NCBI GenBank assembly: GCA_016714565.1 | Contig: JADKDM010000041.1 | Location: forward strand, 1 to 64,000 | From: Candidatus Villigracilis propinquus | GTDB lineage: Bacteria > Chloroflexota > Anaerolineae > Anaerolineales > Villigracilaceae | DNA length: 64,000 nucleotides | Direction of reading: 5' to 3' | Position numbers and translations under genes: made by a program | Shown here: one piece after another, positions 27,600 through 35,398 of the stretch | How the letters are laid out: every line of letters begins with the position of its first letter | Numbering within the stretch: the stretch's first letter is position 1 | Notes under the pieces: generated by a model | The model's input: the letters and a program-made list of their open reading frames with translations, nothing else | What the model was told of the DNA's origin: nothing | The model's database searches: none

Positions 27600-28799
27600 T
27601 TATAAAATTTCAGAAATATCTTTCAGGTTCAGGATCTTTTCCACAAGTACGATGTTGCCGCCCGCTGCTGTTCGTAACTTTAATTCTACCATCTCGTCTT
27701 TCAGCGCTTTTTCGCCTGCGGTAATTCGTATCGGGCAGCCGATCAGATCTGCATCGTTGAATTTGACCCCCGCGCGTTCATCACGATTGTCGAATAAAAC
27801 GGAAATGCCCGCGCTTTGCAGAGCGTTGTAAATTTCCTCGGCCTTTTCCAGGGTGTTGATGGTCTTTCCGGGTACATGCATAAGGTACACATCAAAGGGC
27901 GCGGCAGATTTGGGGAGAGCCAATCCCTTTTCATCATGGTAGGTTTCAGCAAGCGCAAGCAGAATATTGTCAAATTGAAAACCGGAGTCTGAAGCCAAAC
28001 TAATGGCCGGAAGCGTGGAAAGTGGATTTCCACAATTCACACAAAGATCGCCCACTTTGGCTTGCGTCACATCGGCGACGATTTCGGCGGAATAGTCGCG
28101 AGGATAATTTGTATTCTTGAGATGATAGCCCGCTTCATTTGCGCCAGCCACCAGATTGTGCGAACGCGGGATCAATTCATCCACGACGATGAGTGCATTC
28201 GTCAGGCCGATCGGGGATGCAAATCCCGCCTCCGCGCCCGCCCTGCGAACTGATTCTGCATCTGCAAGTTTTATCTCCCCGACAATGTTCCTGAGTTTCG
28301 CCTCGCTCAACTGCATATCTCCGCGCACCACAATGAAGACAAATTGTCCGTCTGAAACTCGGGTATACATCAGCGCTTTTGCGGTTTTCTCTTTCGGCAC
28401 ACTGAGGAAATTTGCAAGTGACTCGATGGTGTTGCAATCCGGCGTCAACACTTTTTCGAGCGGAAGCTCGTCTTCGCGAGGGAGGGCTTTCTTTTTGAAT
28501 TGAGCAAGTTCCAGCCGCTCCGAATATTTGCAGGATTCGCAATGAGCGATCTCCACATCTCCAGTGGGAAGAGGGAAAAAGGTCTCATGCTCGTTGGTGA
28601 AAAGAGGCAGAGACAGTTGAAAGAGCAGGGATGGGTCTTTCAACAAATCTTGCAGACGTGAAATGGCTTGCTGGCCTAGTGGCAGCATTTCATTTTCACG
28701 AGTCAAAAATCCCGCGCGGACGAGGAAGGCAAAGCCTTCAGTCCGTGCATTGTTGGGTGCTTCACGCTGGGTTTGGATTTGGAGGTCTGTATATTTCAT
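27600..28799 (-). CDS. ProRS-like protein lacking the catalytic core (editing plus anticodon-binding domains)
   Basis: This 399-residue open frame begins like ProRS (TQREAPNNARTEGFAFLVRAGF, LPLGQQAISRL). Where a bacterial ProRS has about 150 residues with motif 2, it goes straight to FFPLPTGDVEIAHCESCKY. The YbaK-like editing domain is complete (LEKVLTPDCNTIESLANFL, KTAKALMY with the conserved Lys, VVRGDMQLSEAKLRN, SPIGLTNA, GANEAGYHLKN). The motif 3 region is replaced by ISLASDSGFQFDNILLAL without the GxGxxR arginine. The anticodon-binding domain is kept (YHDEKGLALPKSAAPFDVYL, DNRDERAGVKFNDADLIGCP). It should not make prolyl-tRNA. It may deacylate mischarged tRNA-Pro in trans. The start at 28799 is the family N-terminus. 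Confidence 0.85.
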   Translation of the reverse strand: MKYTDLQIQTQREAPNNARTEGFAFLVRAGFLTRENEMLPLGQQAISRLQDLLKDPSLLFQLSLPLFTNEHETFFPLPTGDVEIAHCESCKYSERLELAQFKKKALPREDELPLEKVLTPDCNTIESLANFLSVPKEKTAKALMYTRVSDGQFVFIVVRGDMQLSEAKLRNIVGEIKLADAESVRRAGAEAGFASPIGLTNALIVVDELIPRSHNLVAGANEAGYHLKNTNYPRDYSAEIVADVTQAKVGDLCVNCGNPLSTLPAISLASDSGFQFDNILLALAETYHDEKGLALPKSAAPFDVYLMHVPGKTINTLEKAEEIYNALQSAGISVLFDNRDERAGVKFNDADLIGCPIRITAGEKALKDEMVELKLRTAAGGNIVLVEKILNLKDISEIL

Positions 28800-28814
28800 G
28801 GGATTTAATAGTGT

Positions 28815-28839
28815 AGGGACACGGCGCCGCCGTGTCCCT
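28815..28839. repeat. GGGACACGGCGCCGCCGTGT palindrome
   Basis: AGGGACACGGCG-C-CGCCGTGTCCCT is a perfect hairpin between the bactofilin stop and the ProRS-like start. It lacks a T run and may be a dispersed palindrome or an mRNA processing site. Confidence 0.6.
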
Positions 28840-28848
28840 TGGGATGAT

Positions 28849-29388
28849 CTAGGCTTCGTTCTTTTTCTTCCCGTTGCGCATGATCTTCTGCGTGGAATCG
28901 ATCGCAGGCGCTGGCTCGGCAGGGGCGGGGATTTGGATAGGCATCTGTGCAATAGACTCTGCCTGGGCGGCCTCCGAAGGCGTGGATTCAGGAGCAGGCT
29001 CAAGGTCCAGCTCGACCGTTTCTTCCATGCGGATCTGTCCGCGCAGGAAGGCGCCTTCTTCGGTCACGAACGCGGTGGTGACCACATCGCCCCAAACACG
29101 GCCAGATGCGCGGATTTCCAGCTTTTGGGTGGTGATATTTCCGCGCACCGCGCCCGCCACGATGACAGCATTGGCGCGCACATTTTGGCAGGTCACGCGT
29201 CCTGTCTCGCCGACGACGAGCATTCCGCGCAGGGCGATCTCGCCTTCAAATGCGCCCTCAATGCGCACGCCGCCCGAGCCATTGATACTTCCGTGCCAAA
29301 TAACACCCGAACCAAGCACCGAGGTGATGCGTTCGACGGCTTGTACAGGTTGTGGACTTTCTGCAGGGGTACTGTTACGTTTAAACAT
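28849..29388 (-). CDS. Bactofilin (polymer-forming cytoskeletal protein)
   Basis: Residues about 20-125 form the beta-helix bactofilin domain: SVLGSGVIWHGSINGSGGVRIEG... GEIALRGMLVVGETGRV, ANAVIVAGAVRGNI, LEIRASGRVWGDVVTTAF. The tail is long, Pro/Ala-rich and ends in a Lys-rich motif (MRNGKKKNEA). Bactofilins self-assemble into membrane-linked filaments that organise wall synthesis or polar structures. The start at 29388 gives the usual short polar N-terminus. Confidence 0.93.
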   Translation of the reverse strand: MFKRNSTPAESPQPVQAVERITSVLGSGVIWHGSINGSGGVRIEGAFEGEIALRGMLVVGETGRVTCQNVRANAVIVAGAVRGNITTQKLEIRASGRVWGDVVTTAFVTEEGAFLRGQIRMEETVELDLEPAPESTPSEAAQAESIAQMPIQIPAPAEPAPAIDSTQKIMRNGKKKNEA

Positions 29389-29445
29389 GTTGAAGCAATT
29401 TTACCTTGAAAAGCGCGGGCGCGGAAAGAAGGGGAAGGGAGCAGT

Positions 29446-29557
29446 TATGTAAGCAGGTAAACAAGTAAACAGGTAAAAAAAGACACGCAAACATTTCCTG
29501 TCTACGTGTCTACATGACTACGTTTTTACTTCTTACTTTTTACTTCTTTCTTCTTAC
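29446..29557. repeat. Heptad/octad tract downstream of fabI
   Basis: From 29450 come AGCAGGTAAACAAGTAAACAGGTAAA-type units of 8 nt, then CTGTCTACGTGTCTACATGACTACG pieces, and from 29523 five clean 7-nt units: TTTTTAC, TTCTTAC, TTTTTAC, TTCTTTC, TTCTTAC. The last unit (29551-29557) contains the stop codon of fabI. Confidence 0.85.
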
Positions 29558-30351
29558 TCCGCCTTCTCATCCTTCGCGCTCATTTGTACGCCAACGCTAT
29601 TGAAGCCAGAGTCTACATACAGTACTTCGCCCGTGATTCGGCGTGAAAGGTCAGAAGCCAGAAAGACAGCCGAGTTACCCACATCTTCAATCGTAACGTT
29701 CTCGCGCATGGGGGAAATATCCGCAAAGTGCTTGTACATATCGCGGAAGCCGCCCACACCTGCCGCCGCCAGTGTGCGGATCGGGCCAGCTGAAATCGCA
29801 TTCACACGGATCTTCTGCGGGCCGAGGTCATACGCCAGATAGCGGGTGGATGATTCCAACGCGGCCTTCGCCACACCCATCACGTTGTAATGCGGCGCAA
29901 CTTTCACCGAGCCGTAATAAGTAAGGCACATGATGGAAGCATAGGGGTTCAAATACGGCAAAAACGCATTGGTCAACGCGAGCAGCGAAAACACGCTGAT
30001 GTCCATTGCGGTTTTGAATCCCTCGCGGCTGGTTTCGTAATATGGCTTGCTCAATTCATCGCGGCCTGCGAACGCAATTGAATGCACGAGCACATCGATC
30101 TTGCCAAAATGCTTGGCGGCCTTCTCAGCCGTCAACGCGATCTGGTCGTCCTTGGTCACGTCGCATTCTTCGACCCATTTGCAATCCACTTGTTCCGCAA
30201 GCGGTTTCACACGGCGTTCGAGCATCTCGCCCGCGTAGCTAATTCCTAAATTCGCGCCTTCGCGTTTGAACGCCTGCGTGATTCCCCACGCGATCGAGCG
30301 TTCATTCGCAAGACCAAAGATCAAAGCATTTTTACCATCCAGCAATCCCAT
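29554..30351 (-). CDS. fabI: Enoyl-[acyl-carrier-protein] reductase (NADH)
   Basis: FabI completes each round of fatty acid elongation by reducing the enoyl-ACP. The 265-residue protein has the FabI-type cofactor loop (LDGKNALIFGLANERSIAWG), the conserved HSIAFA, and the catalytic YxxxMxxxK in HYNVMGVAKAALE. GPIRTLAAAGVGGF is the flexible substrate loop. The start at 30351 gives the usual MGLLDGK N-terminus, with GAGGAG upstream; a longer in-frame extension runs into repeat DNA and is rejected. The stop codon is inside a heptad tract. Confidence 0.95.
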   Translation of the reverse strand: MGLLDGKNALIFGLANERSIAWGITQAFKREGANLGISYAGEMLERRVKPLAEQVDCKWVEECDVTKDDQIALTAEKAAKHFGKIDVLVHSIAFAGRDELSKPYYETSREGFKTAMDISVFSLLALTNAFLPYLNPYASIMCLTYYGSVKVAPHYNVMGVAKAALESSTRYLAYDLGPQKIRVNAISAGPIRTLAAAGVGGFRDMYKHFADISPMRENVTIEDVGNSAVFLASDLSRRITGEVLYVDSGFNSVGVQMSAKDEKAE

Positions 30352-30360
30352 ATTAAGCTC

Positions 30361-30410
30361 CTCGAATATCGATATTGGATACTCGATTATCGGATCTCGA
30401 GTATCGGTTC
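30361..30410. repeat. Heptad tract between the DNA glycosylase and fabI
   Basis: Units ACTCGAT (30381), TATCGGA, TCTCGAG, TATCGGT follow CGAATATCGATATTGGAT. The tract encodes the last residues (EPILEIR) and TAA stop (30387-30389) of the glycosylase and supplies part of the fabI leader. Confidence 0.75.
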
Positions 30411-30965
30411 TTTTACTAAAAATCGCCACGGCATGGATAGCCATGGCTCTGCTGTCTTATTTAAACCCACGCGAGGGCCAATGGTCACGCTTTTATCTGG
30501 GATGAAAACCCCCGCCTCGATCCTTAAACTGGAAGCTGATTCCGTCAAATCGGCATAGTTCTGGCTTTTAGTGATCCCCAGCGCCTGAGTCAGTTTCCCG
30601 GGGCCAAACGTATCCCGTCCCTGACGGCGCTCCATCATCACCTCAATCCCTTCAATCGGCTGAATTGCGCGGATCAATACCGCCGCGGGGAAACCTTCCC
30701 TCTCGGTAACGGCGTTCAACATCCAATGATTGCCATATGTGAAATAGATGTACGCCAGCCCAGGCGGTCCGTACATTGGGTCAGTGCGAATCGTTCGCCC
30801 AGCTTTGGCATGGCAGGCAAGGTCATCTTCACCGATGTATGCTTCAGTCTCGGTGATGAGTCCCACCAGCTTGATGCCATTGGAATTATGAACCAACCGC
30901 GCGCCGAGTAGTTCGCGTGCAACGGTCAGTGTGGGACGGTTGTAAAATTCTTTGGGGAGAATCAT
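30387..30965 (-). CDS. DNA-3-methyladenine glycosylase (AAG/MPG family)
   Basis: The 192-residue protein matches the AAG family: YNRPTLTVARELLGARLVH, GLITETEAYIGEDDLACHA with the catalytic Glu in ETEAY, YVYFTYGNH-type text (AYIYFTYGNHWMLN), VLIRAIQPIEGIE and FGPGKLTQALGI. It removes alkylated purines in base excision repair. The C-terminal residues are encoded by a repeat tract, so the end may differ from close homologues. It is separated from fabI by only the tract. Confidence 0.93.
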   Translation of the reverse strand: MILPKEFYNRPTLTVARELLGARLVHNSNGIKLVGLITETEAYIGEDDLACHAKAGRTIRTDPMYGPPGLAYIYFTYGNHWMLNAVTEREGFPAAVLIRAIQPIEGIEVMMERRQGRDTFGPGKLTQALGITKSQNYADLTESASSLRIEAGVFIPDKSVTIGPRVGLNKTAEPWLSMPWRFLVKEPILEIR

Positions 30966-30978
30966 TGTTTCTTGAAAA

Positions 30979-31031
30979 TGACGGTGGACAGTAGACCGTT
31001 GACGATAAGTCCTGGTTCACCGTCAACGGTC
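30979..31031. repeat. Heptad tract TGACGGT/AGACCGT
   Basis: Units TGACGGT, GGACAGT, AGACCGT, TGACGAT (30979-31006), then the mirrored GTTCACCGTCAACGGTCA. Nearly the same units occur in the coding region of the glycosyltransferase at 36400-36427 and at 55850. Confidence 0.85.
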
Positions 31032-31033
31032 AT

Positions 31034-31957
31034 TTATTTAAACCTTGCGTCACGCTGAAGGGTTAGCCGCAATCCTTCATCCAGCTTAATAGACGGGACG
31101 AAGCGTAATTTTTCTTTCGCGAGATTCAAGTCCGCCCTCATGCGGGAGACGCCGCCCGTGGTTTGGGAGTTATAGATGACGTTGGCTTTGCTGTCGGTCA
31201 CATCCAACACGGTGCGGATGAGATCCTTGATAGAAGTCTCCACCCCAGAGCCAACGTTGATGACCAGTCCATTCACACTTGGCGCCGTGGATGCGGCAAC
31301 CATTGCAGTGACAACATCATCAACGTAAACATAGTCGCGAGTCTGGCTTCCATCGCCATGAGCAACCAGTGTCCCGCCGCGCAGGGCTTGACGAAGGTAA
31401 TGCGGCACAACAGGCGGATGGGATGGCGGCAGGTGCTGGCCTAGCCCATAGGCGTTGAAGATTCTCAGGCTGACGGTTTCAATGTTCCACAAATTTCCAA
31501 TGGTGCGGACGTAATATTCCGCTGCAAGTTTGGATACGGCATACGGGGAGCGCGGATTGGGCGTAGCAGACTCTATCAGTGTGGAGTCTCCCAGGTCACC
31601 GTATACAGCCCCGGATGAAGCAAGAACGACGCGTTTGACTCCCACATCGCGCATGGCTTCCATCAACGCCACCGTCCCGCCCACGTTGACGGTGTTGTAG
31701 TCGCGTGGATATAAAATAGATTCCTGCACCGAAACGCGCGCAGCGAGGTGATAGACCACATCCACATCCTGAAGCAGAGTCCATAGCTTGGGTCGGTCGC
31801 TGGTATCTCCACGCGTGAAGTGAATATCTGGGGCAAGCACTTTTGGGTCGCCAGTGGATAGATCGTCCAGCCCGCGGACCTGGTGTCCTTCGCGGGCTAG
31901 ATGGTTTGCAAGCGAAGAGCCGAGGAATCCCGCGGCTCCAGTAATTAAAAAGTTCAT
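31034..31957 (-). CDS. NAD-dependent epimerase/dehydratase (UDP-glucose 4-epimerase-like)
   Basis: The 307-residue extended SDR begins MNFLITGAAGFLGSSLANHL with the NAD motif, contains HLAARVSVQESI, the catalytic Ser (LASSGAVYGD) and YxxxK (PYAVSKLAAEYY), and the epimerase features RIFNAYGLGQ and DYVYVDDVV. It probably acts on nucleotide sugars and could feed surface glycan synthesis, as several glycosyltransferases are nearby. The stop lies 2 nt from the heptad tract at 30979. Confidence 0.92.
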   Translation of the reverse strand: MNFLITGAAGFLGSSLANHLAREGHQVRGLDDLSTGDPKVLAPDIHFTRGDTSDRPKLWTLLQDVDVVYHLAARVSVQESILYPRDYNTVNVGGTVALMEAMRDVGVKRVVLASSGAVYGDLGDSTLIESATPNPRSPYAVSKLAAEYYVRTIGNLWNIETVSLRIFNAYGLGQHLPPSHPPVVPHYLRQALRGGTLVAHGDGSQTRDYVYVDDVVTAMVAASTAPSVNGLVINVGSGVETSIKDLIRTVLDVTDSKANVIYNSQTTGGVSRMRADLNLAKEKLRFVPSIKLDEGLRLTLQRDARFK

Positions 31958-31999
31958 AAGAAAAGATTATACCCGTAATATATTGGGGTCACCTTTCGA

Positions 32000-32028
32000 T
32001 TGACTTGCATTGGGTAGTGTGTTATTCT
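32000..32028 (+). promoter_or_regulatory. Promoter of the cold-shock gene
   Basis: TTGACT (32000-32005) and TATTCT (32023-32028) with a 17-bp spacer, giving a leader of about 140 nt before the csp ATG, typical of long cold-shock leaders. Confidence 0.65.
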
Positions 32029-32068
32029 TGCATTTAATAGGAAACGGTAAGTTACGTTGGTTTGAAGA

Positions 32069-32109
32069 ACAGCCACAGCTCACAGTTTAACTGTGGGCTG
32101 TTTTGTTTT
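32069..32109 (+). promoter_or_regulatory. Terminator-like hairpin in the cold-shock leader
   Basis: ACAGCC...CACAGT-TTA-ACTGTG-GGCTGT with a 6-nt left bulge, followed by TTTGTTTT. It lies inside the 5' leader, so it could act as an attenuator or a temperature-sensitive structure. Confidence 0.5.
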
Positions 32110-32174
32110 GACCTCCGATGGAACAAACAGCTTTACCTAAAAACAATTTTTTTAGTTGCCATAAGGAGGCAAAA

Positions 32175-32387
32175 ATGTCTGATCGTATAACTGGTACTGT
32201 GAAGTGGTTCAATGGTGATAAGGGCTTCGGCTTTATCGAGCGCGAAGGTGGAGCGGACGTGTTCGTCCATTTCTCCGCCATTCAAGGTGACGGTTTCCGT
32301 AACCTGCAAGAAGGCCAGAAGGTCGAGTTCGTCGTTGAAAAAGGCCCCAAGGGTCCCCAGGCTTCAAACGTAACTGTTCTGAGCTAA
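32175..32387 (+). CDS. Cold-shock domain protein
   Basis: The 70-residue protein is a single CSD with both RNA-binding motifs (KGFGFIER as RNP1, VFVHFSAI as RNP2), beginning MSDRITGTVKWFNGDKGFGF and containing GQKVEFVVEKGPKGPQA. It binds single-stranded nucleic acid and acts as an RNA chaperone. AAGGAGG at 32163-32169 fixes the start; a longer in-frame start would include leader sequence. It has its own promoter, structured leader and terminator. Confidence 0.96.
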   Translation: MSDRITGTVKWFNGDKGFGFIEREGGADVFVHFSAIQGDGFRNLQEGQKVEFVVEKGPKGPQASNVTVLS

Positions 32388-32395
32388 TCAACAAT

Positions 32396-32436
32396 AAAAA
32401 GAGCCGGACGCGAAAGCGTCCGGCTCTTTTTTTCGA
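32396..32436 (+). terminator. Cold-shock gene terminator
   Basis: AAAAAGAGCCGGACGC-GAAA-GCGTCCGGCTCTTTTTTT: a 14-bp stem with a GAAA tetraloop and T7. Confidence 0.95.
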
Positions 32437-32445
32437 TTGGAATAA

Positions 32446-32640
32446 TTTTTTTGCGTGGGGCGCGGGGGGTGCCGGGGGGGGGGGCTGGTGGGGGGGGGGG
32501 GTGGAGGGGGGATGCTTTGGGGCGGGTGAGGTTTGGCGGAATGGCGGATTTGGGGGGTGAAGTTGCAATGGGAACCATGAAAGGTGGTGGTGGTGTGGGT
32601 GGGGTTTTGTTGGGAGAATCGTCGTTCCGGCAGTTCGCCG
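32446..32640. other. Aberrant G-rich stretch, probably low-quality sequence
   Basis: On the plus strand about 190 nt are dominated by G runs (a run of 12 G near 32491, another of 10 near 32471) with little C, quite unlike any neighbour. It begins about 10 nt after the cold-shock terminator and ends inside a phosphoesterase gene whose 5' end is normal. Beyond 32640 the composition returns to normal. This is best explained as an assembly or base-calling fault rather than biology. Confidence 0.7.
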
Positions 32641-32739
32641 CGGGCGACGTTGATCGCGCCTGCTTGTTTTATCGGCTTCCACTTTTTCGAAGGCAAAATC
32701 ATTTCCGTGCATATCTGAGATTACAGCGATTCGCATCAT
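32640..32739 (-). pseudogene. Metallophosphoesterase gene, 5' fragment only
   Basis: The N-terminus MRIAVISDMHGNDFAFEKVEAD is the first metal-binding motif (D-x-H) of YfcE/MJ0936-like calcineurin-type phosphoesterases, preceded by GAGGAG. After about 30 residues the reading frame enters the G-rich stretch (C-rich on this strand) and no further family motifs (GDxxG, GNH) can be found. The gene is therefore truncated in this assembly. Confidence 0.75.
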
Positions 32740-32770
32740 ATAAACTCCTCATTATAAAAAGATTATAACG

Positions 32771-32798
32771 AAAACCCGCCTCACATGAGACGGGTTTT
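32771..32798. terminator. Hairpin terminator after the DEAD-box gene
   Basis: AAAACCCG(CC)TCACATGAGACGGGTTTT forms a short strong stem with A/T runs on both sides; it follows the minus-strand helicase gene. Confidence 0.8.
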
Positions 32799-32810
32799 CT
32801 GCTAACTGCT

Positions 32811-34070
32811 TTACTTGATCTTCCTCGGCGCCAGCCGATTTCTTCCATAACTCTTCGGCGTGGGAGCAGGGCGCGGTGGACGGCGTGAGTCCTCTCGCGG
32901 GGCGCCTCTGCCTCGGGCACCAGATTCAGATCTCGGCGGGGCGGGAGCCTTGTAATCAAATCCATCGAGGGTCTCGCGTTTGATCGGCCCACCCATGATG
33001 CGCTCAAGGATCTTGATCATATCCTTGTCTTCATCGGTAATCAAAGTGAACGCGTCACCTGTGCGTTGAGCGCGGCCTGTGCGGCCAATGCGGTGGATGT
33101 AGGCATCGGCAGTGTCGGGCATGTCATAGTTGATGACGTGCGAAATGCTTTCCACATCCAGCCCGCGCGCGGCAATGTCCGTTGCGACCATGATGTTATG
33201 CGTGCCATCCTTGAAGCCCTTGAGCGCAGATTGGCGTTGACCCTGCGAACGGTCGCCGTGCAAACTTGTCACTTTGAAACCAGCGCGCAAAATTTGCTGT
33301 GAAACTTTTTGTGCGCGATATTTTGTGCGGGTGAAAACCAAAACAGAATCGGTGTCGGTGCGTTTGAGCAATTCAAGCAAAAGTGCAGACTTCAAATGCG
33401 GCGGAACAGGATACAACGCGTGCGTGACGGTATGTGCAGGCTTCACGATTCCCATCGCAATTTTTTGCGGCTGAGTCAGAACCTGTTGCGCGAGCAATTC
33501 CACATCCGCAGGGAAAGTGGCCGAGAAGAACATGGTCTGGCGTTTCGCAGGCACGGCCTTCACAATGCGGCGCACATCGGGCAGAAAGCCCATGTCGAAC
33601 ATGCGGTCGGCTTCATCGAGCACCAGAATTTCAATGTTCCCCATTTTTGCATAACCTTGATTGATAAGATCCAGCAGACGGCCAGGGCAGGCGATGAGGA
33701 TTTCCGCACCGTTGCGCAATGCCTGAATTTGTGGGTTCGCTCCGACTCCGCCGTAAATAGTCACGCTCTTGATCTTTGTCCCCGTTGCGAGGACTTTCAC
33801 CACGTCGTTGATCTGTTCAGCGAGTTCGCGGGTTGGCGCAACAATCAGCGCGCGCGGGACGTTGCGTTGTCCTCCACTGAGCAGTGCGTTCAAAATTGGC
33901 AGAACAAACGCGGCGGTCTTGCCTGTGCCTGTTTGGGCTGTGCCAATGATGTCCCGTCCGCGCAGGGCGGCAGGCATGGCTGCTTCCTGAATAGGCGTAG
34001 CGACATCGTATCCTGATTTTTTGATACCCACCATCAGGCGGGGGTCGAGATTAAATTGTGTAAAGTTCAT
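32811..34070 (-). CDS. DEAD-box RNA helicase
   Basis: The 419-residue protein has all helicase motifs: the Q motif (YDVATPIQEAAMP), AQTGTGKTAAF (I), APTRELAEQ (Ia), DEAD (II, LVLDEADRMF), SAT (III), and HRIGRTGRAQR (VI). The C-terminal tail is Arg/Pro/Gly-rich (ESGARGRGAPRED, RRPPRPAPTPK), as in RhlE-type helicases. It unwinds RNA in ribosome assembly or decay and is often cold-induced; the cold-shock gene is 0.4 kb away. Start 34070 (MNFTQFNLDP) has AAGGAAG upstream; the longer frame is leader sequence. Confidence 0.95.
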   Translation of the reverse strand: MNFTQFNLDPRLMVGIKKSGYDVATPIQEAAMPAALRGRDIIGTAQTGTGKTAAFVLPILNALLSGGQRNVPRALIVAPTRELAEQINDVVKVLATGTKIKSVTIYGGVGANPQIQALRNGAEILIACPGRLLDLINQGYAKMGNIEILVLDEADRMFDMGFLPDVRRIVKAVPAKRQTMFFSATFPADVELLAQQVLTQPQKIAMGIVKPAHTVTHALYPVPPHLKSALLLELLKRTDTDSVLVFTRTKYRAQKVSQQILRAGFKVTSLHGDRSQGQRQSALKGFKDGTHNIMVATDIAARGLDVESISHVINYDMPDTADAYIHRIGRTGRAQRTGDAFTLITDEDKDMIKILERIMGGPIKRETLDGFDYKAPAPPRSESGARGRGAPREDSRRPPRPAPTPKSYGRNRLAPRKIK

Positions 34071-34361
34071 ATACTTCCTTATAAGATTAAAACCACGAAG
34101 GGCACGACCCTCATTCGGGGTCTTGGGTTGCACTAGGGGAGTTGTGAGATATGCGCCGCACCTAATTTGATGAGAGAGAAAATACTCATCAACAAGAATC
34201 CGCCCGTAGGGTGCGACGCAGGATTCGCGTGAAATAGCGGGTTAGCGCTACAGGTTCATTATAACCCTACATTTTGAGTTTTACCGCCAAGCCCGCAAAG
34301 TGTGCGAAGAAAACCAAACCTGGCTTTCTTCGCGGTTAAATTTATTTTTTTTTCGCTGGTT
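34071..34361. other. Gene-free gap upstream of the helicase
   Basis: No coding region is visible in 291 nt. It contains repeat-like pieces: AAAACCACGAAGGGCACGA (34089), a TTCGCG/TAGCGCTAC segment (34220-34255) and an imperfect palindrome from ACCGCCAAGCCCGCAAAGTG to CTTCTTCGCGGT near 34284-34338. It probably holds the helicase promoter and leader. Confidence 0.5.
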
Positions 34362-35258
34362 TTAGTGTTCACTTGCTTTTAATACTATTTGGTTATCAGT
34401 CTCTTTGCTTAGTTCCGCCCGTGTCAACAAAATGACCGCCACCAGGATCAGCCCGCCGCCGACCATCACGATGGGGAGCAGCTTATCGCCAAAAAGCCAG
34501 GCAGCGAGCAGCACAGTGACAATGGGTTCCACAGTGGAGAGCATGGCCGCATTGGTGGGGCCAACTCGTTCCAGGCCTGCCAGAAATGTGACCACAGGAA
34601 TAATGGTTGAGACAACGATTATTCCCAGCATGGCGAGCCAGCCCGAATTACTTGCGGGGAAGTGCGGGCCTTTTGAAAAGGCCAACAGTCCATACACTGC
34701 ACCAGCCGAGGCAAAGATGACCGTGGATGATTGCACAGGTGTGACATGTTTCATCACCCCTGTGCCAACGATGATGTAAATGGAGTAGATCAACGCCGCA
34801 GTGATTGCCATGAGCGCGCCGATTAATTGTCCGCTGACAGGGCCGACGGTGAGCGCTGCACCAAAGAGCGCCAGCACAAGCGCAATGACTTTGACCCGTG
34901 TGATGACTTCACGCAGGAAGATCATCGAGAGCACAGCAACGAAGAATGGATAAAGATACAGCAGTAGCGCCACCAGTCCTGCGGAGGCGTAGTTGATGGC
35001 TGTCAGATACAAGAACGATTGGCCGACATATCCCAGCGCACCCATGCCGACGAGTTGCGCGAGAATGCGTCCGCGTGGAAAATGCTCCTTGCGCAGAAGC
35101 AGGATCACGGTCATGAAAGAGGCGGAGATTCCAAATCGCAAAAAGAGGACGGTATAAATATCCATGCCGTCGTTGTAGGCGTAACGGCCAAAGATGGCGA
35201 GTGTCCCGAACGATGCCGCCGAGATGGCGATAAGTAGGATGCCGATGATTCGTCTCAT
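34362..35258 (-). CDS. EamA/DMT-family transporter
   Basis: The 298-residue protein has ten hydrophobic segments in two EamA halves. Typical text includes AASFGTLAIFGRYAY, LRFGISASFMTVILLL, YASAGLVALLLYLYPFFVAVLS in the first half and AMLSTVEPIVTVLLAAWLFGD in the second. DMT proteins export amino acids, nucleobases or other metabolites; the substrate is not known. It has no operon partner. Confidence 0.9.
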   Translation of the reverse strand: MRRIIGILLIAISAASFGTLAIFGRYAYNDGMDIYTVLFLRFGISASFMTVILLLRKEHFPRGRILAQLVGMGALGYVGQSFLYLTAINYASAGLVALLLYLYPFFVAVLSMIFLREVITRVKVIALVLALFGAALTVGPVSGQLIGALMAITAALIYSIYIIVGTGVMKHVTPVQSSTVIFASAGAVYGLLAFSKGPHFPASNSGWLAMLGIIVVSTIIPVVTFLAGLERVGPTNAAMLSTVEPIVTVLLAAWLFGDKLLPIVMVGGGLILVAVILLTRAELSKETDNQIVLKASEH

Positions 35259-35283
35259 AGCGGGCTACTATATCACAATGATT

Positions 35284-35375
35284 GTCGTCAATGCAAGTGT
35301 TGCGAGGAGGGTGTTCTTCCCGACGACGCAATCTCTGACTCGTATACAAGATTGCTTCGTGCCTCGCAATGACGG
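35284..35375. repeat. GCGAGGAG...CTCGCAATGACG repeat, copy 1
   Basis: GTTGCGAGGAGGGTGTTCTT... CGACGCAATCTCTGACT on the left and AAGATTGCTTCGTGCCTCGC AATGACGG on the right form a long imperfect palindrome. A second member is at 49772-49892. Confidence 0.75.
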
Positions 35376-35398
35376 TATAACTTTATGTGTGGGGGAGT

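Noticed and set aside
28800..29003. N-terminal extension of the ProRS-like protein
   Set aside because: The open frame upstream of 28799 crosses the bactofilin gene in antisense-like low-complexity sequence (Arg/Pro-rich) and does not match ProRS.
29446..29557. CRISPR-like array of short repeats
   Set aside because: Units are 7-8 nt with no spacers of 30-40 nt and no cas genes nearby; they are simple heptad tracts.
32461..32510. G-quadruplex regulatory element
   Set aside because: The G runs sit in a stretch that looks like faulty sequence and interrupt a gene; there is no sign of selection for a defined four-run structure.
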